Positions 1-5,498 of a stretch of DNA of 5,587 bases are shown one piece after another; positions within the stretch are counted from its first letter, which is position 1; every line of letters starts with the position of its first letter. Source of the stretch: Candidatus Omnitrophota bacterium. GTDB taxonomy: Bacteria; Omnitrophota; Omnitrophia; Omnitrophales; Danuiimicrobiaceae. Position numbers and translations under genes: made by a program. The DNA is taken from assembly GCA_016206955.1 (NCBI GenBank), contig JACQQO010000103.1, forward strand, positions 1 through 5,587. Direction: 5' to 3'. A model generated the notes under the pieces. The model was not told the DNA's origin and searched no databases. It saw nothing but the letters and a program-made list of their open reading frames with translations.

Positions 1-141
1 CAAGAAATGGGAGTGGTCCGTTACGTCATCGCTTCTTTTCTCATTTTGATGGTCATTGCCGTCCCGATTAAAATGTATCTTCGTTGGGCGTTCAATTTAA
101 AATATGTCGTCGCCATCCCCGAGTTTTTCTACAACATATAA
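1..141 (+). CDS. C-terminal fragment of probable cytochrome b subunit (bc-type complex), 5' truncated
   Basis: An open frame enters from the left edge and stops at TAA (139-141), giving 46 residues. One hydrophobic helix is visible (about residues 5-26, VVRYVIASFLILMVIAVP), followed by a basic KMYLRW stretch and an ending of the type IPEFFYNI. This fits the last membrane helix and short tail of a cytochrome b or b/c1-fusion subunit of a quinol:cytochrome c oxidoreductase. The identification rests mainly on context, because the next gene is a large membrane-anchored multiheme cytochrome c that would be its electron acceptor. No heme ligand or quinone-site motif lies in the visible part. It could instead be another polytopic membrane protein of the same operon. 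The reading frame is secure, the function only moderately so. Confidence 0.6.
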   Translation, partial: QEMGVVRYVIASFLILMVIAVPIKMYLRWAFNLKYVVAIPEFFYNI

Positions 142-152
142 TGATACTCCAA

Positions 153-222
153 CGACATTGCGAGCGAAGCGAAGCAATCTCAGAACGGGGATTGCTTCGT
201 CGCTGCGCTCCTCGCAATGACG
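153..222. repeat. Dispersed imperfect palindrome, TTGCGAG/CGCAATGA type, copy 1
   Basis: The left arm (153-180, with CATTGCGAGCGAAGCGAAG) and right arm (about 188-222, ending CTCGCAATGACG) are imperfect reverse complements around a short spacer, so the transcript could fold into a long hairpin. The same sequence type recurs at 3113-3196 and in part at 3221-3237. It occupies nearly all of the 91-base gap between the cytochrome b tail and the cytochrome c gene, and the weak ribosome binding site of the latter (AGGA, 226-229) begins just past its right edge. Repeats of this type are scattered through many bacterial genomes and carry no gene. No separate promoter is evident in the gap. Confidence 0.85.
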
Positions 223-232
223 AGTAGGATTT

Positions 233-3097
233 ATGCCTCAAGATCCCAATAAACTTTACAGCGTTGAGAAAACAACCATTTGGTTTGCGGTTGCCGGAAT
301 TGTTCTGACCGTATCGCTCGTTTTAATGGTGGGCCAGGATTACGGCCGCGAATGGAAGAGGTGGCAGAAGAAATTCATCGAATTTGAACGCGAAAAAACC
401 GAGCGCGATCTCAAAGAAGCTGAGAAAAAAATTGATCCCAAGAAGTTGGAAACGTTAAGAACTCAATTGTCCGATGCACAGAAGAAATTGGATCAAAACA
501 AGGCCGCATACGATCAGTGGCTTCGGGAAAAAGCCGCGGTTGAGATTTCGCTTACCAAAGCAAAAAGCCGCTATCAAGACCTGAAACAATTCTACGATTC
601 CGATAAGTTTTTCCTCGAAGAAGCCCGCGCCCACAAGGATCGAAATAAAATTAAAACCTATGAAGAGAAAATGGCGAAACGCTCACCGCTTCTTGAGCAG
701 GCAAGATTGGATCAAGAGGCGGTTGAGAAGAGAATGGATGAGATCGATCAGAAAATTCAAGGCTTTCTCGCCGAAGAGAAAAATCTGACGAAGGAAATCT
801 CAAAGATTTTGCGCGATAAAAATCAGTTGGAGCTTCAGCTTGAAAAGCTCAAACCTTCTGCCGTTGACACCGTGCTCAACGCGCCCATGCTTGATTTTAT
901 GGCGCCCTCGCTTCAAATCCAGCAGGTGGTTTTAGAAGATTTGCACGACGACTTTTATTTTTCTAAATCCCAGAAGGTTGACCGTTGCACGACGTGTCAC
1001 TTGGCGATTGACCGGAAGGGTTTTGAGGACGCTCCGGAGCCATTCAAAACTCATCCGAATTTGGATTTATTTTTAAGCGCGGATTCCCCTCATCCATTGG
1101 AGAAAATCGGATGTACCGTTTGCCATGGCGGAAGCGGCCAATCCCTTGATTTTGTTCATACGGCTCATACGCCGAAAAATGAAGAGCAAGCGAAAGAATG
1201 GAAGAAAAAATATCACTGGCATGAACTTGAAAAATGGGAATCTAAGATGCTTCCACTTCAGCACACCCAAGCTTCCTGTGCCAAATGCCATCAAGGCGTG
1301 ATGGAAGTTCCTCAGGCGCCTCAACTCAACGAAGGCAGGCGTCTGGCCCAGCAATATGGTTGTTTCGGATGTCATACGGTCAAAGGATTTTCCGCCACAG
1401 AGATTGGCGGATCCGCCGCGTCTTTTGGTGGGGAAAATCGCTGGAAGGCAGGCCCTGATCTTACTCATATCCAAAGCAAAGTAGATCGGGAATGGATTGT
1501 CCGCTGGCTTCAAAACCCAAAGGATTTTAGGTCCTCCACCCAAATGCCACGCGTGTTTCATTTGGAAAACACCAAATCTCCCGAAGACCGCGTTAAATCA
1601 AACGCAGCGATCGAAGGAGTCGCCACTTATTTGCTGAAACATTCTAAGCCCCTTGAACTTGAAACGCCTCGGACGGAAGGAAATCCGGAAATCGGCAAAC
1701 AATTGGTGAAAGATCTCGGTTGTTTGGGTTGTCATTCTGTGGAAGAGGCCAAAGTGAATAATCATGGGCCGGAACTCATTCATTTGGGCAGCAAAGTAAC
1801 GCCGGAGTGGCTTTATACGTGGCTAAAAGATCCCAAACATATGTCCTCCGATACCCGCATGCCGAATCTGCGTTTAAGCGATCAGGAAGCAGCGCATATC
1901 ACAGCTTACTTGCTTCAAAGCAAAAATAAAAAGTTCGATGAACTACAGGTTCCAAATGTGGAAGAAAGGGATTTGGATCAACTTGCGCTCGACTACATGA
2001 CTCGAAAGATGCGGCATGTAGAAGCGACTGAAAAACTAGGACAGATGAACCCTCAGGAGAAATTTGAGTTTGTGGGCCGTGAAATGATTCTTCAGCAGGG
2101 TTGTTTCGGTTGTCATGCGATTGAGGGTTTTGAAGAGGCAAAACCAATCGGAACGGAACTCACCAAAGAAGGACAGAAAGAAGTCGACAAACTTTACTTT
2201 GGTTATGTGGATATCGAGCATACGCGCCAAGCGTGGTTTTTTCAGAAGCTGAAGAATCCGAGAATTTTTGACCGCGGCAAAATCGTGGGCTATCACGAAA
2301 AATTGAGGATGCCCGATTTTGGATTTACGGATGAACAGGCGCAAGCACTGACCACTTTTCTTTTGAGTTTGCGCGAAGAAGACATTCCGCTTGAGATGCA
2401 AAAACGCCTCGATTTGAAAGAACGGCAAATTGAAGCAGGCCGCTTTTTGGTTTCCAAATTTAATTGTCAAGGATGTCATACCTTGGATCAAGTCGAGGGA
2501 CGCATCCGACCCCTTTATGAAGATTTGGGCAACGCGCCGCCGATTTTAGACGGGGAAGGGGCTAAAGTTCAGGAATTTTGGCTTTATCACTTCCTGCAAA
2601 ATCCGGAAACGATTCGGCCGTGGCTTAAAATCAGGATGCCGACATTTGGTTTTAGCGAGGGCGATACAAATACGCTCGTGAGATATTTTCACAATTTGGC
2701 AGAACAGGAACTTTCATTTGCTCCTTCTGCGTCTCACGCCACAAGCGAATCGATTCAAGAAGGACGGCGGCTTTTCACTCAGCTCAAATGTATCCAATGC
2801 CACCAGCCGGACGAGGCCAAAGCGCTTGCGGCCTCATTTTTGGCTCCTGATTTAACGCTGGCGCGTGAGCGCTTAAAACCCGATTGGATGGTGGAGTGGC
2901 TCAGGGATCCGCAGACCCTTCAGCCCGGAACCATGATGCCCACGTTTTTCCCGGAAGGGCAAACCCCTTTTCAAGATATTTTGGGTGGGGATACCATGAA
3001 ACAAATTCAAGCGATCAGGGACTATTTACTCCTGTTTACGCCGGAAGAAATGGCGAGGATTAAAAATCAAGCCAATGCAACGGAGACAGAAAAATGA
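233..3097 (+). CDS. Membrane-anchored octaheme c-type cytochrome with coiled-coil stalk
   Basis: 954 residues. Residues 16-34 form one hydrophobic helix that acts as an uncleaved anchor; the rest should be periplasmic. Residues about 40-207 are highly charged, rich in K, E, Q and L, and look like a long coiled coil. Eight CxxCH heme sites follow, starting at C252, C294, C349, C377, C497, C624, C745 and C853. The first three are clustered and have no clear distal Met. The last five head repeated modules of about 110-125 residues resembling class I cytochrome c, with a G-R/K-x-L before the heme site and a probable axial Met in an MP motif (M438, M543, M693, M802, M902). Its role is probably electron transfer from a bc-type quinol oxidase complex to copper acceptors or to the oxidase encoded downstream. 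The ATG at 233 has only a weak, closely spaced AGGA (226-229), but it places the anchor helix at the N terminus. The stop overlaps the next start (ATGA, 3094-3097), which implies translational coupling. Confidence 0.92.
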   Translation: MPQDPNKLYSVEKTTIWFAVAGIVLTVSLVLMVGQDYGREWKRWQKKFIEFEREKTERDLKEAEKKIDPKKLETLRTQLSDAQKKLDQNKAAYDQWLREKAAVEISLTKAKSRYQDLKQFYDSDKFFLEEARAHKDRNKIKTYEEKMAKRSPLLEQARLDQEAVEKRMDEIDQKIQGFLAEEKNLTKEISKILRDKNQLELQLEKLKPSAVDTVLNAPMLDFMAPSLQIQQVVLEDLHDDFYFSKSQKVDRCTTCHLAIDRKGFEDAPEPFKTHPNLDLFLSADSPHPLEKIGCTVCHGGSGQSLDFVHTAHTPKNEEQAKEWKKKYHWHELEKWESKMLPLQHTQASCAKCHQGVMEVPQAPQLNEGRRLAQQYGCFGCHTVKGFSATEIGGSAASFGGENRWKAGPDLTHIQSKVDREWIVRWLQNPKDFRSSTQMPRVFHLENTKSPEDRVKSNAAIEGVATYLLKHSKPLELETPRTEGNPEIGKQLVKDLGCLGCHSVEEAKVNNHGPELIHLGSKVTPEWLYTWLKDPKHMSSDTRMPNLRLSDQEAAHITAYLLQSKNKKFDELQVPNVEERDLDQLALDYMTRKMRHVEATEKLGQMNPQEKFEFVGREMILQQGCFGCHAIEGFEEAKPIGTELTKEGQKEVDKLYFGYVDIEHTRQAWFFQKLKNPRIFDRGKIVGYHEKLRMPDFGFTDEQAQALTTFLLSLREEDIPLEMQKRLDLKERQIEAGRFLVSKFNCQGCHTLDQVEGRIRPLYEDLGNAPPILDGEGAKVQEFWLYHFLQNPETIRPWLKIRMPTFGFSEGDTNTLVRYFHNLAEQELSFAPSASHATSESIQEGRRLFTQLKCIQCHQPDEAKALAASFLAPDLTLARERLKPDWMVEWLRDPQTLQPGTMMPTFFPEGQTPFQDILGGDTMKQIQAIRDYLLLFTPEEMARIKNQANATETEK
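3082..3086 (+). promoter_or_regulatory. Ribosome binding site for the secreted cupredoxin gene
   Basis: GGAGA lies 7 bases before the ATG at 3094, inside the end of the preceding cytochrome gene. It supports initiation at 3094 rather than at the in-frame ATG at 3232. The later ATG has no good ribosome binding site and would leave a signal peptide of only 13 residues without a basic residue. A second in-frame ATG at 3103 is a possible alternative. Confidence 0.65.
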
Positions 3098-3900
3098 ACA
3101 ATATGAGTTTGTCGTCATCGCGAGCCCCGCGAAGCGGGGCGTGGCGATCTCAGCGCTTTGAGATTGCTTCGCTTACTGCGTTCGCTTGCAATGACGGTCG
3201 CGGTACGATTTCTCGAATATGTTGCTTCGCAATGACGTTAATTTATTTTTTTTCAGCTCCTGCGTTTGCCGGCATCATTTCCGGAAAAGTAAATTTTACG
3301 GGTACGCCGCCTGTGAATGAACAAATTTCGATGAATGCCGATCCGGTCTGCGCTTCACTTCATTCGGAACCGGTATACGCTGAAACGGTTCTCGTCAATG
3401 AAAACGGAACGCTTCGGAATGTGTTTGTATATGTGAAAGAAGGCCTTGAAAGTCAAACGTTTCCTGTTCCGAGCGAATCGGTCACCATCGATCAAAAAGG
3501 TTGCCACTATGTGCCGCATGTGTTTGGAATTCAAGCGGGACAGACACTTGAAATCTTAAATAGCGATGCCACACTTCATAATATTCATGCGCTTCCGCAG
3601 AAAAATAAGCAATTTAATTTGGGGATGCCCATTCAGGGAATGAAACTGACTAAAAAATTTGAAGTTCCCGAAGTCATGGCCAAATTTAAGTGTGATGTCC
3701 ATCCGTGGATGAATGCTTATATTGGTGTTCTGGCGCATCCTTTTTTCGGCGTGACCGGGCGAGACGGAACGTTTGAGATTAAGAATTTGCCTGCCGGCGA
3801 ATATACGATTGAAGCCTGGCATGAGAAGTACGGCGTTCAAGAGCAAAAGGTAACCGTGGCCGAAGAGCCAGTCAATGTGGAGTTTACATTTACGGGGTAG
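3094..3900 (+). CDS. Secreted blue-copper (cupredoxin) protein with C-terminal carboxypeptidase-regulatory-like domain
   Basis: 268 residues. The export signal ends in SAPAFA with probable cleavage A59/G60; its hydrophobic core is about residues 42-58, preceded by an unusually long leader of about 40 residues encoded largely by a dispersed palindrome. The mature part carries a cupredoxin-like region with a NSDATLHN strand (H162, with H165 nearby) and the loop C200-D-V-H203-P-W-M206. Together these supply His, Cys, His and Met as in type 1 copper sites of the amicyanin/pseudoazurin type. Residues about 218-262 (RDGTFEIKNLPAGEYTIEAW) match a carboxypeptidase-regulatory-like beta-sandwich. It overlaps the octaheme cytochrome gene by 4 bases and is about 60% identical by eye to the N-terminal half of the next gene product. 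Role inferred: soluble periplasmic electron carrier, or copper delivery for CuA assembly. Copper binding is predicted from the motif only. If the leader is non-functional, this copy may be poorly exported. Confidence 0.88.
   Translation: MNNMSLSSSRAPRSGAWRSQRFEIASLTAFACNDGRGTISRICCFAMTLIYFFSAPAFAGIISGKVNFTGTPPVNEQISMNADPVCASLHSEPVYAETVLVNENGTLRNVFVYVKEGLESQTFPVPSESVTIDQKGCHYVPHVFGIQAGQTLEILNSDATLHNIHALPQKNKQFNLGMPIQGMKLTKKFEVPEVMAKFKCDVHPWMNAYIGVLAHPFFGVTGRDGTFEIKNLPAGEYTIEAWHEKYGVQEQKVTVAEEPVNVEFTFTG
3113..3196. repeat. Dispersed palindrome, TTGCGAG/CGCAATGA type, copy 2, inside coding sequence
   Basis: The left arm begins CGTCATCGCGAG and contains a perfect 7-bp hairpin GCCCCGC-GAA-GCGGGGC (3124-3140). 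The right arm runs from GAGATTGCTTCG (about 3160) to TGCAATGACG (ending 3196). It is read in frame as residues 7-35 of the cupredoxin protein, giving low-complexity peptide such as SRAPRSGAWRS and IASLTAFACNDG. It is the same repeat type as 153-222, with a different left-arm variant. The hairpin begins 30 bases after the start codon and could affect translation. Confidence 0.88.
3221..3237. repeat. Partial arm of the TTGCGAG/CGCAATGA-type repeat
   Basis: GTTGCTTCGCAATGACG repeats, in shortened form, the end of the right arm that finishes at 3196. It lies 24 bases beyond that copy and encodes residues 43-48, within the hydrophobic part of the export signal. It probably represents a degraded or nested second copy. 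Confidence 0.6.
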
Positions 3901-4010
3901 GAATGAGTCTTGAGGAACGAGGAATGAGTGAAAAAAGGTTCAAAAAATGTCCGCCGCAATAATTGGGAGGTTGAGATGAACTCTCATTCCTCATTCCTCA
4001 TTCCTCATTC
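3901..4010. repeat. 110-bp inverted repeat of heptamer units flanking the start of the cupredoxin-COX2 gene
   Basis: The left arm (3901-3928) is four 7-base units (GAATGAG, TCTTGAG, GAACGAG, GAATGAG). The right arm (3983-4010) is four units of the complementary sequence (CTCATTC x4). The two 28-base arms pair with 4 mismatches around a 54-base loop (3929-3982). The element starts at the base immediately after the TAG of the preceding gene. Its loop contains the ribosome binding site and ATG of the next gene, and its right arm encodes residues 3-12 of the signal peptide. It looks like a small dispersed element that settled between the two paralogous genes. Confidence 0.85.
3965..3970 (+). promoter_or_regulatory. 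Strong ribosome binding site GGGAGG that fixes the fusion gene start
   Basis: GGGAGG sits 5 bases before ATG 3976. It favours this start over an in-frame GTG at 3928, which would add 16 polar and basic residues ahead of the signal peptide and whose first bases fall at the end of the repeat arm. The site lies in the loop between the two inverted-repeat arms, so it would be exposed if the arms pair in the mRNA. Confidence 0.8.
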
Positions 4011-5487
4011 ACTAATTCTAGCTCTTTTCATTTCCTCTCCTCTCTTTGCCGGCAACATTACCGGCAAAGCCCTCTTTGACGGTGCGCCGGGCGAGAATCC
4101 GAAAATCGATATGTCTGCCGATCCGGTTTGCAAATCTCTCAATCCGCAAACTGCGGTTCAAGAACGTATTGTAATTAATCCAAACGGAACGCTCAAAAAT
4201 GTTTTTGTCTATGTGAAAGAAGGAATTTCACAGGAATTTCCGGTCCCGTCCGCTCCGGCCGTTTTGGATCAACAGGCTTGCACCTATCATCCGCGGATTC
4301 AGGGCATGCAAGCGAATCAGAAACTTCAAATTATCAATAGCGACGCCACCCTTCACAATGTCCACGCTTTTGCGAAGAATAGTCCTGAGTTTAATTTGGG
4401 CATGCCCATGAAAGGCATGAAATTGGAGAAAACATTTTCGAACTCTGAAGTCATGGTGAAAATGAAATGCGACGTCCACCCTTGGATGGCGGGGTATATC
4501 GGCGTTTTGAAACATCCCTTTTTTGCCGTCACCGATGAGCAGGGAACTTTTAAAATCGAAAATCTTCCTCCGGGCGAATATACGGTTGAAGCGTGGCATG
4601 AAACCTACGGCACCAAAACTCAAAAAATCACGGTGGCGGATGAGGCTCCCCAAACCGGCGATTTTAAATTCAGCTCGAAAGAAATTGTAGATGAAGCCAG
4701 CGGGCTTACCATTAAGACCGGAGCGCCCCTCTCCCTCCCCTCTCCCCTGAGGGGAGAGGGTAAGGGTGAGGGGGAGTTTGACGATTCCGCCGCTTTAAAC
4801 GTGCCGCGTCCCAAAACCGGCTGGTGGCTTCCGGCCAATATTTCGACTTATGGACGTGATATTGATCAACTTTTCTATTTGATCTTGGGGATCACAGGGT
4901 TTATTTTTATAGGGGTTCAAGCCGCGCTTCTTTATTTTTTATTTCGCTATCGAGCCCGTGAAGGGGTTAAGGCCACTTACACGCACGGCAATAAGCGCCT
5001 TGAAATTATTTGGACGGCGATTCCGGCCGTGATTTTGATTTTTCTCACGATCTGGAGCCAAAGAATTTGGTCGGAAATCAAAGGAAGTGAGCCGCCGATG
5101 GGAGCCATTCCCATTCAAATTCAAGCCGAACAGTTTGCGTGGAATATTCAATATCCCGGCTTAGATGGAAAATTTGGTACGCCTGACGATGTGAAAACGA
5201 TCAATCAGCTTCACATCCCGGTCGGAAGGCCCGTGCGGGCGCGCTTGACTTCGATCGGAAAAGATGGAAAGCATCCCGTGATTCACAGTTTCTTTCTGCC
5301 GGAATTTCGGCTGAAGCAAGACGTGGTTCCGGGAATGCAAATTGACGTGTGGTTTCAAGCCACGCGGACCGGAAAGTATGAGATCGCCTGCGCCGAATTT
5401 TGCGGCTTGGGACATTACCGCATGCGCGGATTTTTATCGATTCATTCACCCGAAGGCTATGAGGCCTGGCTGAAAGAACAGGCATAA
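3976..5487 (+). CDS. coxB: Cupredoxin/carboxypeptidase-regulatory-like domain fused to cytochrome c oxidase subunit II
   Basis: 503 residues. A signal peptide with no Lys or Arg in its n-region ends in SSPLFA, with probable cleavage A25/G26. Next is a cupredoxin-like domain with H127 (and H130) plus C165-D-V-H168-P-W-M171, then a regulatory-like domain (about 180-225), a low-complexity linker (251-267) and a full subunit II. The latter has two membrane helices (about 297-322 and 343-364), the conserved LEIIWTAIP with E344, an aromatic EQFAWNIQYPG region, and complete CuA ligands H437, C472, E474, C476, H480 and M483 (CAEFCGLGHYRM). The CuA site marks a cytochrome c or copper-protein oxidase, not a quinol oxidase. 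With both the N-terminal domain and CuA in the periplasm, topology is consistent. The N-terminal half is about 60% identical by eye to the preceding gene product. Role: receives electrons for the oxidase; the fused cupredoxin may relay them to CuA (inference). Subunits I and III are not in the window. Confidence 0.93.
   Translation: MNSHSSFLIPHSLILALFISSPLFAGNITGKALFDGAPGENPKIDMSADPVCKSLNPQTAVQERIVINPNGTLKNVFVYVKEGISQEFPVPSAPAVLDQQACTYHPRIQGMQANQKLQIINSDATLHNVHAFAKNSPEFNLGMPMKGMKLEKTFSNSEVMVKMKCDVHPWMAGYIGVLKHPFFAVTDEQGTFKIENLPPGEYTVEAWHETYGTKTQKITVADEAPQTGDFKFSSKEIVDEASGLTIKTGAPLSLPSPLRGEGKGEGEFDDSAALNVPRPKTGWWLPANISTYGRDIDQLFYLILGITGFIFIGVQAALLYFLFRYRAREGVKATYTHGNKRLEIIWTAIPAVILIFLTIWSQRIWSEIKGSEPPMGAIPIQIQAEQFAWNIQYPGLDGKFGTPDDVKTINQLHIPVGRPVRARLTSIGKDGKHPVIHSFFLPEFRLKQDVVPGMQIDVWFQATRTGKYEIACAEFCGLGHYRMRGFLSIHSPEGYEAWLKEQA
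4726..4774. repeat. GC-rich palindrome (CCCTCTCC/GGGGAGAGG type) in frame at the fusion junction
   Basis: The core CTCTCCCCT-G-AGGGGAGAG (4740-4758) is a perfect 9-bp stem, extended by two further pairs. The outer arms (CCCCTCTCCCTCCC and GGGTAAGGGTGAGGGG) pair imperfectly with a small bulge. It is translated as residues 251-267 (PLSLPSPLRGEGKGEGE), a peptide typical of this kind of repeat when it falls in a reading frame. It lies exactly between the regulatory-like domain and the subunit II part. Its sequence is unrelated to the other repeat types in the window. Confidence 0.87.
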
Positions 5488-5498
5488 AGATTGGTACC

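Noticed and set aside
142..232. Promoter for the octaheme cytochrome gene in the 91-base gap
   Set aside because: The gap is nearly all palindromic repeat and shows no convincing -35/-10 pair; co-transcription with the upstream gene is simpler.
1073..2491. Several antisense open frames of 61-162 codons within the octaheme cytochrome gene
   Set aside because: They lie opposite a gene with eight heme motifs in frame, show no recognisable domains, and mirror the codon pattern of the sense strand.
3232..3270. ATG at 3232 as the true start of the secreted cupredoxin gene
   Set aside because: It gives a 13-residue leader without a basic residue and has no good ribosome binding site; GGAGA before 3094 and the ATGA overlap favour 3094.
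3928..3975. GTG start at 3928 for the fusion gene
   Set aside because: It would put 16 polar and basic residues before the signal peptide, whereas ATG 3976 has GGGAGG at ideal spacing.
3983..4010. Tandem CTCATTC units as a CRISPR array
   Set aside because: Units of 7 bases without spacers are a simple tandem repeat; no CRISPR-length repeats are present.
4726..4774. Frameshift or pseudogene at the fusion junction
   Set aside because: The frame continues unbroken through the palindrome into a subunit II with every CuA ligand intact.
3556..5485. Antisense open frames opposite the two copper-protein genes
   Set aside because: They overlap strongly supported sense coding with copper ligands; their resemblance to each other only reflects the paralogous sense genes.
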